From Actinobacillus sp. (lineage in GTDB: Bacteria; Pseudomonadota; Gammaproteobacteria; Enterobacterales; Pasteurellaceae), in the NCBI GenBank assembly GCA_020026155.1, contig JAHHQX010000019.1, forward strand, positions 1 to 30,687: 30,687 nucleotides of DNA, read 5' to 3'. Shown here piece by piece: positions 1 through 7,787 of this stretch. Position 1 is the stretch's first letter. Every line of letters begins with the position of its first letter. The notes beneath the pieces are model-generated. The model ran no database searches, had not been told where the DNA came from, and saw only the letters and a program-made list of their open reading frames with translations. A program made the translations under genes and the position numbers.

Positions 1-2
1 AA

Positions 3-98
3 CCGTTAGGTAATTTGCCACTTATTACTGGTTTATCAGTTGCTTTACTATCGGTGTTGCCGACCGCCCATTTTAAGAATGGCAACCGATTAATTTAA
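3..98 (+). CDS. Partial C-terminal ORF, possible host gene end
   Basis: An open frame enters from the window edge and runs 31 codons to a TAA. It reads as a hydrophobic stretch (LPLITGLSVALLSVLP) followed by a short polar tail, as at the C-terminus of a membrane protein. It is on the opposite strand to the neighbouring phage genes and lies beyond the last phage gene and a terminator, so it may be the end of an interrupted or adjacent host gene. The family is not recognised. It is short enough to be chance. Confidence 0.3.
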   Translation, partial: PLGNLPLITGLSVALLSVLPTAHFKNGNRLI

Positions 99-150
99 GA
101 AAAATAATTTTGCGTTTTTTCTCTTTTTAAACGGTTTTATTTTGAGATAA

Positions 151-178
151 AAAAATAGCCTCAATTGAGGCTTTTTTA
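151..178. terminator. Bidirectional rho-independent terminator at the phage right end
   Basis: A perfect 16-bp palindrome, AGCCTCAATTGAGGCT (157-172), is flanked by an A-run on the left and a T-run on the right, so it can terminate on either strand. It lies just downstream of the last minus-strand phage gene and would end the late transcript. Confidence 0.75.
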
Positions 179-189
179 ATTTGTGGCAA

Positions 190-642
190 TTAATTTATAG
201 CTACGGCCATTTTCCCGACTTGATTAAATGCCCATTCAAATAAAGTTTCAGGGCTATATTGTCCTGGTCGCGCCAAACCAAGAACTTCTGCACACCATTC
301 ACTACAAAACCATCTTGACCGCTTTTGTTTTACGAACGGAAGCACAATTCCGATAGCGCCCCAATAATCGTATTTTAAACCTTCTGTTTGGTTGAAAATG
401 GTTTTTAAACGCTCTTTATTTAACGTTTTAAGAGGGATTAAATCCCAATTTGAAGGATTTAATTCCATTGTTTTTATTCTCACCCCGCCATCTCTAGGAC
501 TAGAGGAATAACAAAGAAAAGTTTCATCATCTTGTTGTATTGCGATTTCACAATGTGAGTAAATACTACGAGTAAAAAGACGGATAACCTTGTCTATCCA
601 ATTGCCTTTACCGCGATACATTGCTAAATAGATATTATTCAA
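190..642 (-). CDS. Permuted NlpC/P60 (YiiX/YaeF-like) papain-fold protein
   Basis: This 150-residue protein is the last gene of the late operon. It has the order of a circularly permuted NlpC/P60 (LRAT-like) cysteine hydrolase: His30 in YSHCEIAI comes first and Cys113 in WFCSEWC comes later. Members of this fold hydrolyse amide or ester bonds, often in peptidoglycan or lipids; the substrate here is unknown. A TTG start is chosen because a GAGG Shine-Dalgarno lies 7 nt before it, while the first in-frame ATG (619-621) has none. It sits after the tail-tip genes and before a terminator, so it could be a tail-associated lysin, a lysis helper or cargo. No signal peptide is visible. Confidence 0.7.
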   Translation of the reverse strand: MNNIYLAMYRGKGNWIDKVIRLFTRSIYSHCEIAIQQDDETFLCYSSSPRDGGVRIKTMELNPSNWDLIPLKTLNKERLKTIFNQTEGLKYDYWGAIGIVLPFVKQKRSRWFCSEWCAEVLGLARPGQYSPETLFEWAFNQVGKMAVAIN

Positions 643-656
643 TGGCTTACCTCATT

Positions 657-1313
657 TTACTGTGCGATAGCTGGTTTTAGCTTGATTTCTTTGCCTGTTT
701 CCCAATTTTTAATATCTTGTTCGATTTTATTTAAGTCTTCAAAAGTCGTAGCAGCCTCTACTTTATCTAAGAATGCCTGACGTTGACCTGCAACATTAGC
801 AACGAGCAATTCAAAATCATTTGCCTTTTTAACAACTTTTTCTGCAAGCTCTTTTACTGTAAGCCCACGGCGCATTGCTATCCCTGACAAGGTAGGGATT
901 CTTGCTGTACCAGGATTTTCTAAATAAGCCTTTGCTTCAGCTAATTGTCGCTCAAAGCTAATAGTTTCAACCGTAGGATATTCTTCAAGTGGCTTATTAC
1001 TTAATTCTTCAGCAATTCGTTTCAATTCCAGCATTAGGTCCTTTTGTTTTTGTTTAAGGGCTTCCTGTTCGGCTTTTCTATCTTTTATCCATTGTCCATC
1101 GTTATTCAGTTGATAATAAGTCGCTGGCGGTTCTTCGTGGGTAAAAGTCTTTCCATTGGTCCAGGTTCGTGCTTGTTGGATAAAGTTAAATTGTTGCTCA
1201 TCAATTGACACTAACGCACCTTTCTCTGGAAGAGAAAAAATGCTTGCATTTCTAGTATCTATGACCTGTAAAACTTCGCTAGTTTCTGGATTGTAATTAA
1301 CTAATTTAACCAT
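657..1313 (-). CDS. Tail fibre assembly-type protein, C-terminal DUF4376-like
   Basis: A 218-residue protein directly follows the tail-tip gene J, 13 nt away. The N-terminus (about 1-70) begins VKLVNYNPETSEV and looks like the N-terminal part of phage tail-fibre assembly proteins. A charged, probably helical segment (about 75-130) follows. The C-terminal half contains GIAMRRGLTVKELAEKV, similar in pattern to the DUF4376-type domain at the end of many phage tail proteins. There is an AAGGGA Shine-Dalgarno ahead of the ATG. It may be a structural tail-tip accessory or a chaperone for J. No separate fibre gene is present, so J is probably the main receptor-binding protein. Confidence 0.55.
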   Translation of the reverse strand: MVKLVNYNPETSEVLQVIDTRNASIFSLPEKGALVSIDEQQFNFIQQARTWTNGKTFTHEEPPATYYQLNNDGQWIKDRKAEQEALKQKQKDLMLELKRIAEELSNKPLEEYPTVETISFERQLAEAKAYLENPGTARIPTLSGIAMRRGLTVKELAEKVVKKANDFELLVANVAGQRQAFLDKVEAATTFEDLNKIEQDIKNWETGKEIKLKPAIAQ

Positions 1314-1326
1314 TTTGTTTTCCCTT

Positions 1327-4300
1327 TTAATTAATTTGTCGTAACGTTTTATTCGAGTTAATAAATAGTTTTGTTTCTATGGAGAAATTTCCTTGCAATA
1401 ACATCGCTGACACTCTTACCTCTCCTTCTGCATGCGCAGGAATAACGCAAGCTGTAAACCATCTTCCTATTCCAGATTCAATTCGTTCTTCCATTTTATA
1501 AAAATTTGTTGCCACGGTTATTCGTCGAACATTATCGTGTGGAGTTGGGGAGCTAACACCATGCTCATAAGAATAAAAATGCGTCGCGCTTGCTCGGCCA
1601 TTTATCATTAAAATTCTCTCAGCTGAACTGCGAGAGATATACAGTTTTATCATGTGTTCTTCAAATCGATCGTAAGAAGGGGGCATATTTTCCCTATAGC
1701 CAGTCCCTTTGGAGTTATAATAGGCAGCTTCAAAAATATTTCCGCCAACGAGTTGAGTAACTTCTAGCTCTCCAGTAAATTTCCCTGTCAGCCCCTCAAT
1801 TCTCGCCCCACGAATTACGCCACCATTGATGGTTGTCCCATTAATCGTGCCGCCATCAATGTAGTTTCCGCGAATAGTTGAGCCTGTGATTGTGTTTCCA
1901 TAAATTGAACCACCGTTAATATTAGGTGAAGAAAGGCTTGCACTAGCTTGAATATGACGCCCCTGAATGGTGCCATCTGCAATCAAATCACCATTAATAG
2001 CTGTTTTATCATTTACAATGGAAAATAAATTTTTTACCGTACCATCGCTTGTGTTCTTGACGACACCGAACTTATCGGCCATTACAATCACTGAGCTTTC
2101 TGCCGTCTGCCCGTCATCGGTAGCCCCGAGCGTGATACCAGCTAATGCTTTGCGGTTTCCTTGAATTGTTTCCGCTTTGATGGTGTAAGTACTAGATAGT
2201 TTTTGTTGTGTTGTATGAGGAATTAAATTCTCGTTATACGAGATTGGAGATACTTTTTGTTTGTAACCATATAAATCTTTTTCATAGCCATTAGGCTCTA
2301 AAGTAACTGTAATGTCTTTAGGAGAATAAACCCAATACTGCGCCCCTCCGCGCAAGTAAAAAACTTCTTGTGAAGAGTTTGTCATTTGTGAAAGATTGAT
2401 GATTGGTGATTTGCTATCAGATACCCAGCCATATTCAAAATTCGTTACATCTCTTGATATGGAAATTGTCCCCCAACCACTTCCGTTGGAGGTCCATTCA
2501 CATAATAAAGAAAAATTGTGTGAACTATGGCTTGACCAGCTAACTGCTGGAAACGAACTCCACAAAGTCATAGATACTCTAAAATATGATTTTTCTACCG
2601 TAGAAAGATTAGAGGTAACAACTGGATACCATAAATCACTACTCAAATGACCTAAATCAAGCGTGTGTTTTATCAGGTTGTCAGGATTAAAATTATCTAC
2701 CTTAGTTGTCAGAGCCGTAATTCTTTGACTCGTTGCATTTTGGTTATCCGTGACGGTTCTGGATAGATCATTAATATTTGCCTTAACATTTCCAACTTGC
2801 GTTTCTAAGTTATTAATCCCTTGAGTAGTTGCGCGGTCTTTATCAATAATAACTTGTTGCAATTTTCTAATTTGTGAGGTTGTGCCCGAGGTTTGAGTTT
2901 TGAGTTCATCAATTTCTTGCTTAAAATTGTTCTTAGCATTTTGTACTGCTTGTTTTGCTTGATCTAATACACCATCCAAGTCAGCTTGTAAGCTATCTAT
3001 TAAGCTTTGTGCCAAGACAGTTTTAGTTACCTGGCCGTTAATGCTTTCGACAATCGCACTGGTATCATGGGAGCATTGACCTTCTACGTGGATGAAATCT
3101 CCCGTATTACTATCACTGTCTTTCACTCGAAGCCAAAAATGATGTGTTTCGTTAAGTTTTACGCCATTTTGCGTAAATGTATGACCAGGTAACGGAATCG
3201 TTGCCACAAGCTCTGCGGTGTTTTGGTTGTTGGTTTGGCTGCGATAAATCTCAACGGCAGCGGGTTTTAAAATCAGGCTTGGGTTGGTCCAGTTAAGAGT
3301 AATCGCAAACAGCTCAGGCGTGACTTTTAAACCTTGTAAATTGTAATTAATTTGCCATTCTTGAATTAATGGCTCAGATAATTGACCTTTTACATTACGA
3401 CCAATAATTTCAACACGATAATTGCCGTTGGGTAAATTTTTGAATTCAACCTGCGGACTATCTTGAATAAAAGAGCGATATAGTTCATTGTTGCGATAAA
3501 GTTTAATAATGAACTCATGCGCATTCATCCCTTGCCATGACACAACTAAACCATCATCTTGCTTTTGTGCAGTTGTACCATATAGCACGGGTTCATGCAG
3601 TGTTTGCAAGGTTTGGCTATGATTAAAAGTCATTCCTTGATCAACTACTTTTTCTTTATCTGGGTCGTGCTGAACGCATTGCACAGCATAGGTGCCGTGG
3701 TCTTCTTTAATGCCAATTACACGGAATAATCGTGGTTTAATTTTGCCACGGCTAATTGTAATGACACCATTAACGTTTAAATTCGCAACTGAGCGATTTA
3801 ATGTGATTTCTTTTTGGTGAACCGATACCACTTGGCAAGAAGTCATTCCTTCTGCAGTGAGATAATGAATAACATCGCCAGTTTCGACTGGATTTTCAAA
3901 TTCTCTGTCTATCGTAATAGTATTATCATTTACATTGATAATGCGTGCGTGCATTTCAATTCCAGCATAGTCCGTGTCCGCAATTTGAATAATATCCCAC
4001 GGGAGAAGACAAAAACCTTCCATACCTGTTTTAAAATTAACGAGCTGACGTTCCCGAATTGAAGTTTCAATCATCCAGCGCCCCGCTCGTGCTGCTTGCC
4101 CGCGGCTGGTGCAACCAAAGGTCTTGAATTGCTTAACATTCAATCCATAACGTGCGATAGCTTCCTCGTTGGCAACATATTCTGTCGTATCTTGATAGCC
4201 ATTACTCTTATCCATGTATTGAACATGGGCAGCAGTGAAGATAGTGTTTTTCTCTGCACTTGAATAGTTGAAAATACCATCAACTACATTTGAATTTGTA

Positions 4301-5412
4301 AAAAGAGCTACGGGGTCCTTATTGCCATCAAGCGAAAAAGTCAGCTCTGTGCCTGTCCAAATCGCGATTCCTCGAAAGCAACTCGCCAAGTCATCAATGA
4401 TACTCTTTGCTTCCCGCTGGTCACTAATCGCAACATTACAAGTAAAACGGGGTTCGTGCCCGCCAAAGCCATCAGGTACGATTTCATCGCAATAACGCGC
4501 AATTTCATATAATGCCCATTTATCGCAACGATTTCCGACTTTTTCGCCTAAGCCGTAACGTTTATTGGTGCAAATGTCATACATAATCCACGCGGGATTA
4601 TCTGTCCAATCAAGCTTAAAGGTACCATCCCAAAGCCCTGTATATTCACGGTTTTCGGGATTGTAATTTGTAGGGATTTGAACCATTTGCCATTTTGTGA
4701 GATAAGTGCGTACGGGAACTTTTCCGCCAAAGAGTGCAGAATCAATTTCTAAGCCGACTACGACTGTGTCGGGGTAGGTAAAGGCAGTGTCTGTATTTTC
4801 TACATAAACGGACCAATACGTTTTATTTTGTACGTTGTCAGTTTTTGCGTCTTCAGTAATTCGTTTTACTTGAATATCGAATGGTGCTTCTGGTAAATCT
4901 TCAAGTAGTAAGTCCTTGGTATATTGAGTTGTCGTTTTTCCGTCAATTCGAACCCAATCGCTATGCGTGATACGACCATCTTTAATAAGATTAACCTGAA
5001 GCTCAACAGTGCTTTCTAAACGGTCGCCTTGGTCGGTCATGCGTTGTAATGCGCCTAATGCGAAAACAAGGCGAACACTATCAACTCTAGGGTCGCTGAT
5101 TGTTCGAGTAAGCGGGGTGTCGTGTTTGATGCGTGCACCAACTTGTTTGACACGGGAGATTTGGTCAAAGCCTTTTAAAATGCCTTGATCATGCAGTCCA
5201 GAAAGATAGGATACTTTCACCCCCTTAAAATTAAATTCACCATCTTCACGCTGGATAGGCGTCCCATCTAAAAGGATATTCTTTAAACTTACATCCGTCC
5301 CAATTGGACCTTCGCAAAGAATATCAACCACTTTTAGATATTGCGCGCTCTCTAAATTATTTGGTGCTTCATAAGGTGTATGACTACTTCCTCCGCCTTT
5401 ACCGCCGCCCAT
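1327..5412 (-). CDS. J: Tail tip attachment protein gpJ (host specificity)
   Basis: At 1361 residues this is the largest gene. The start MGGGKGGGSSHTPYEAPN and the following DILCEGPIG are typical of lambda gpJ, the central tail-tip protein that contacts the host receptor. Fibronectin type III-like segments follow (around residues 600-780), then a coiled-coil region rich in Gln, Asn and Asp (around 810-910) and a variable distal part. Near the C-terminus, nine consecutive I-x-G-x-x pentapeptides (DNA 1786-1920) suggest a beta-helical shaft before the final domain that should decide host range. It follows gpI by 19 nt and is in the normal lambda order K-I-J. All plus-strand ORFs within it are shadows. 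Confidence 0.95.
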   Translation of the reverse strand: MGGGKGGGSSHTPYEAPNNLESAQYLKVVDILCEGPIGTDVSLKNILLDGTPIQREDGEFNFKGVKVSYLSGLHDQGILKGFDQISRVKQVGARIKHDTPLTRTISDPRVDSVRLVFALGALQRMTDQGDRLESTVELQVNLIKDGRITHSDWVRIDGKTTTQYTKDLLLEDLPEAPFDIQVKRITEDAKTDNVQNKTYWSVYVENTDTAFTYPDTVVVGLEIDSALFGGKVPVRTYLTKWQMVQIPTNYNPENREYTGLWDGTFKLDWTDNPAWIMYDICTNKRYGLGEKVGNRCDKWALYEIARYCDEIVPDGFGGHEPRFTCNVAISDQREAKSIIDDLASCFRGIAIWTGTELTFSLDGNKDPVALFTNSNVVDGIFNYSSAEKNTIFTAAHVQYMDKSNGYQDTTEYVANEEAIARYGLNVKQFKTFGCTSRGQAARAGRWMIETSIRERQLVNFKTGMEGFCLLPWDIIQIADTDYAGIEMHARIINVNDNTITIDREFENPVETGDVIHYLTAEGMTSCQVVSVHQKEITLNRSVANLNVNGVITISRGKIKPRLFRVIGIKEDHGTYAVQCVQHDPDKEKVVDQGMTFNHSQTLQTLHEPVLYGTTAQKQDDGLVVSWQGMNAHEFIIKLYRNNELYRSFIQDSPQVEFKNLPNGNYRVEIIGRNVKGQLSEPLIQEWQINYNLQGLKVTPELFAITLNWTNPSLILKPAAVEIYRSQTNNQNTAELVATIPLPGHTFTQNGVKLNETHHFWLRVKDSDSNTGDFIHVEGQCSHDTSAIVESINGQVTKTVLAQSLIDSLQADLDGVLDQAKQAVQNAKNNFKQEIDELKTQTSGTTSQIRKLQQVIIDKDRATTQGINNLETQVGNVKANINDLSRTVTDNQNATSQRITALTTKVDNFNPDNLIKHTLDLGHLSSDLWYPVVTSNLSTVEKSYFRVSMTLWSSFPAVSWSSHSSHNFSLLCEWTSNGSGWGTISISRDVTNFEYGWVSDSKSPIINLSQMTNSSQEVFYLRGGAQYWVYSPKDITVTLEPNGYEKDLYGYKQKVSPISYNENLIPHTTQQKLSSTYTIKAETIQGNRKALAGITLGATDDGQTAESSVIVMADKFGVVKNTSDGTVKNLFSIVNDKTAINGDLIADGTIQGRHIQASASLSSPNINGGSIYGNTITGSTIRGNYIDGGTINGTTINGGVIRGARIEGLTGKFTGELEVTQLVGGNIFEAAYYNSKGTGYRENMPPSYDRFEEHMIKLYISRSSAERILMINGRASATHFYSYEHGVSSPTPHDNVRRITVATNFYKMEERIESGIGRWFTACVIPAHAEGEVRVSAMLLQGNFSIETKLFINSNKTLRQIN
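1786..1920 (-). repeat. Nine tandem I-x-G-x-x pentapeptide repeats in gpJ
   Basis: The coding strand reads nine uninterrupted pentapeptides beginning with Ile: INGGS, IYGNT, ITGST, IRGNY, IDGGT, INGTT, INGGV, IRGAR and IEGLT. Each is encoded by 15 bp, 135 bp in all, without strong DNA identity, so the pattern is kept at protein level. Such spacing suits a narrow beta-solenoid or triple beta-helix stem, as in other phage spikes. Confidence 0.8.
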
Positions 5413-5431
5413 TTTTTACTCCTATTATTGA

Positions 5432-6073
5432 TTAATCGCGTCGTCGAAAAAGACCGTGTTTTTCCTTTTTCGGTTTGGTTTGTTCGTCTTTTTTAGTATC
5501 GTAACTTTCAAGGGATTGACTTATTACTTTTGAGCCAATTTTTACTTGACCGTAAACAATCGGTACACAAGACCCGTCAGCAATAGAATTACCCAGGTTG
5601 CCAAAAGCTGAACTTTTACTTTGTTGAATAGGATTTTTCTCCATATCCATACTTGGCGGTTTAGTGAGTAAGCCGACTACGCCACCAATTACCATACCCG
5701 CGCCAGCAATAATTAAATTCATGCCCCATGGCTGGCCATAAGCCATCGCCACTGCACCTGCGACGATTAAAACAGCGCCGACAATGATTTGACCAAAACG
5801 ACCTGCTCCAAAAATAGCTGGTGTAATGTGAAGCTCTTGGTTTTTAAATGGAGATTTAAGCGTGTTTAAATCCTGTTTAAACGCCTCATCAATCGTTTTT
5901 TCAGTCATGGTTTCATTGTTAAGCTTGACGTAATATTGTCCTTGCTGGAGAGTAAAACGTAAGCCTTTAAGTTGTACCATTAAGGCTTTTAAAGCTTCAG
6001 CAGCCGTATTAACATTAAGTGAAAACACCGAGCCAAATTTTTTCAAATCACCATGAAAATAGACGTTAATCAT
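5432..6073 (-). CDS. I: Tail assembly protein gpI
   Basis: A 213-residue homologue of lambda gpI, needed to assemble the tail tip. The N-terminal region (about 1-85) has the ubiquitin-like look of the family (INVYFHGDLKKFG). The middle has two Gly/Ala-rich hydrophobic segments (IIVGAVLIVAGAVAMAYG and the following LIIAGAGMVIGGVVGLLT) that could insert in a membrane or pack in the tip. The C-terminus contains DGSCVPIVYGQVKIGSKVIS, a strong family signature, and ends very basic (RRRD). The ATG at 6073 is preferred over the upstream ATG at 6088 because it has a GGGA Shine-Dalgarno at proper spacing. It overlaps the end of K by 8 nt. Confidence 0.9.
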   Translation of the reverse strand: MINVYFHGDLKKFGSVFSLNVNTAAEALKALMVQLKGLRFTLQQGQYYVKLNNETMTEKTIDEAFKQDLNTLKSPFKNQELHITPAIFGAGRFGQIIVGAVLIVAGAVAMAYGQPWGMNLIIAGAGMVIGGVVGLLTKPPSMDMEKNPIQQSKSSAFGNLGNSIADGSCVPIVYGQVKIGSKVISQSLESYDTKKDEQTKPKKEKHGLFRRRD

Positions 6074-6791
6074 TGTTAATTCCCGCATTTAAATCGTTAA
6101 AAACTGCTTCAAGCATAAAGGGTTTAAAATTATGATGCCGCCAAATTGAGTGAAAACCTTTTATCCAGTAACCGCCAAAGGTTTCTACACGAGAAAGTCC
6201 ATTCAAAGGATGGTGTAAAATTTTCCCATCACCAAGATAAAGTCCTGCGTGATTGGCAACGCCTTGCATACTTGTTAAAACAACATCGCCAGCCTGAATA
6301 GCACTTATGCCATCGTGCTGGTTTGCGATTTGGCGAAAACCCCGTTTTAATAAATTTGTTGGTAAAATAGCGCGCTTCTCATCAGTATGTAATTCATTTC
6401 GTACAACCTGTTCTTGGAAAATTCCCATCAACATGTAAGCGTCTTCAATAATTGCACCGCAATCATATTTACCGTATTCAAATACTCGACCTTTTAATAA
6501 AGGACAATGACGGAATTTTTTAATTTTCCCTTGTGTTACCAACCAGAAATCTAGTCCAGTTTGTGATTGGCTTAATCTATCTGCACCGCTTAAAAATGGT
6601 TCATTATTGGGGTGCGAGTGCACTAGAATGTTTGCCTGCGGGCGGTAGTCTTTAGGAGCAATGAAAAAAGTTTCTTTGGGATTTGCAGCCATATTAGGTA
6701 CGGGATAAAAGATTTTATTTTCAATAAAACCGCATGCTTCCTTATTGCCTTGTTTTTTTACATATTCAAAAATTTTTTCTTCTAAAATCAT
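6066..6791 (-). CDS. K: Tail tip peptidase gpK (JAMM + NlpC/P60)
   Basis: A 241-residue two-domain enzyme like lambda gpK. The N-terminal Mov34/JAMM metalloprotease domain (about 1-95) keeps the full zinc motif: His58 and His60 in HSHP, then Ser68 and Asp71. The C-terminal NlpC/P60 domain (about 105-220) keeps the catalytic Cys111 in YDCG and His181 in NHAG. Such proteins process tail-tip components and cut peptidoglycan during DNA entry. The ATG start 4 nt after the L stop is chosen. An in-frame GTG at 6839 would extend the frame into the end of L and is less likely, though the Shine-Dalgarno of the ATG is weak. Confidence 0.9.
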   Translation of the reverse strand: MILEEKIFEYVKKQGNKEACGFIENKIFYPVPNMAANPKETFFIAPKDYRPQANILVHSHPNNEPFLSGADRLSQSQTGLDFWLVTQGKIKKFRHCPLLKGRVFEYGKYDCGAIIEDAYMLMGIFQEQVVRNELHTDEKRAILPTNLLKRGFRQIANQHDGISAIQAGDVVLTSMQGVANHAGLYLGDGKILHHPLNGLSRVETFGGYWIKGFHSIWRHHNFKPFMLEAVFNDLNAGINND

Positions 6792-6795
6792 CCTA

Positions 6796-7359
6796 CTAAT
6801 CTCGATAAGCAAGAACGCCCGTTGATTTTTTGAAAGCACTCGGGCTAGTGTTAGAAATAATTACGCGTCTTGGAATTTTAAGCCCGTCGGATTCCGCAGG
6901 CACTGCCAATTCAAGCGTAGCAATATTCTTATTAAGGGATTTCACAGCTTCAATGCGATATTCTGCAACAGCAACCGCTTGGCTGTCGGCGTACGGATTA
7001 CCGTCAATAAAGTTAATCGGATCAAGGTATTTCGCATAAACCTGTTTACGCCACACCACAGCGCCCAAGATTTTATTTTCTGCTTCAAGTGCAGTTACCA
7101 AGCCAAACATATTTGATAGCGTTAAAGTCGGGCGGTTAGATGCGCCCTTAGAATTAATTGCAAAACCTGTGGCTTCTAATGGATAGGGTTGATATTTAAT
7201 GCCTCCAAAGGTGATCGGTTCATTTTTTTCGTTGACCAAATTACAAAGGTTATAAACTTCACCACCAAAGACTGAGCAATCAATAGTAAACAATTCAACC
7301 AGTAAATCTTGCTCAAGCTTTGGTAGCTCTTGTCGGATTTTTTCAGAAAGATTTTTCAT
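6796..7359 (-). CDS. L: Minor tail protein gpL, short form
   Basis: A 187-residue relative of lambda gpL, identified by its place between M and K and by features such as LVELFTIDCSVFGGEVY, a Gly-rich receptor-like central part and the end-of-domain segment LKIPRRVIISNT. Its ATG overlaps the M stop codon (ATGA), indicating coupled translation. It is shorter than lambda gpL (about 230 residues) and lacks the Cys-rich C-terminal region that binds an iron-sulphur cluster in lambda; only two Cys remain, both near the N-terminus. It probably joins the tail tip between M and the K/I/J group. Confidence 0.85.
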   Translation of the reverse strand: MKNLSEKIRQELPKLEQDLLVELFTIDCSVFGGEVYNLCNLVNEKNEPITFGGIKYQPYPLEATGFAINSKGASNRPTLTLSNMFGLVTALEAENKILGAVVWRKQVYAKYLDPINFIDGNPYADSQAVAVAEYRIEAVKSLNKNIATLELAVPAESDGLKIPRRVIISNTSPSAFKKSTGVLAYRD

Positions 7360-7688
7360 GCCACAACCTCACGCATTTCAAATTCAAGGGACCACAAGGC
7401 ACCGCCTTTATAATTACGCTTGTAGCCTTTTACCGTATAGGTTTTAAAGTCTTCGGTTTCGTCTAACCGCCATAAAAAGGCTTTTACGCCCGCATGCTCG
7501 TCAAGAAAGTGTTTGACTTGGTCAATCTCTTGTTTTGTGCCAAGCGTTGATACTTGCCACTTTTCTAATGCGGCTCGAAAGGTTTTAGGTGAACGTTGCT
7601 CATAGCCGTCGCCGAATTTCACTGTATTTACAGGAAATTCAACAGCTGAGCTTGATTCAATCGTTACGGGGAAAGTAAATGTTTTCAT
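7356..7688 (-). CDS. M: Minor tail protein gpM
   Basis: A 110-residue homologue of lambda gpM (phage minor tail protein family). The family signature is clear: VKFGDGYEQRSPKTF near residues 24-38 and FLWRLDE near residues 71-78, ending in an antiparallel sheet (GGALWSLEFEMREV). In lambda, gpM acts after the tape measure in tail-tip formation. The gene starts a short M-L-K-I-J run that lies downstream of a strong terminator, so it must be reached by read-through or a separate promoter. Its Shine-Dalgarno (ATGGAG) is within a small hairpin at 7692-7709. Confidence 0.9.
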   Translation of the reverse strand: MKTFTFPVTIESSSAVEFPVNTVKFGDGYEQRSPKTFRAALEKWQVSTLGTKQEIDQVKHFLDEHAGVKAFLWRLDETEDFKTYTVKGYKRNYKGGALWSLEFEMREVVA

Positions 7689-7691
7689 AGC

Positions 7692-7709
7692 TCCATAGTA
7701 AGCTATGGA
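7692..7709 (-). promoter_or_regulatory. Small hairpin covering the gpM ribosome binding site
   Basis: TCCATAG-TAAG-CTATGGA is a perfect 7-bp inverted repeat with a 4-nt loop. On the minus strand its distal arm contains TATGGA, the only Shine-Dalgarno-like sequence in front of the gpM ATG. It could restrain translation of M. Activity is inferred from position only. Confidence 0.4.
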
Positions 7710-7739
7710 TAGAAAGGAAATAAATTAAAGGGAATTAGA

Positions 7740-7771
7740 AAAAATAAAAAAGCTGCTCAATATAAGCAGCC
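7740..7771 (-). terminator. Rho-independent terminator after the tape measure gene
   Basis: On the minus strand a hairpin (GCTGCTTATATTGAGCAGC, 7752-7770) is followed by a long T-rich tract. It lies 17 nt after the stop of the tape measure gene. It is a strong candidate for stopping or reducing transcription between H and the M-L-K-I-J tail-tip genes. Confidence 0.8.
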
Positions 7772-7787
7772 TGGAGAGAAATTAAAA

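Noticed and set aside
1967..4495. Several plus-strand ORFs of 61-84 residues
   Set aside because: All lie inside gpJ and are antisense shadows without promoters or recognisable domains.
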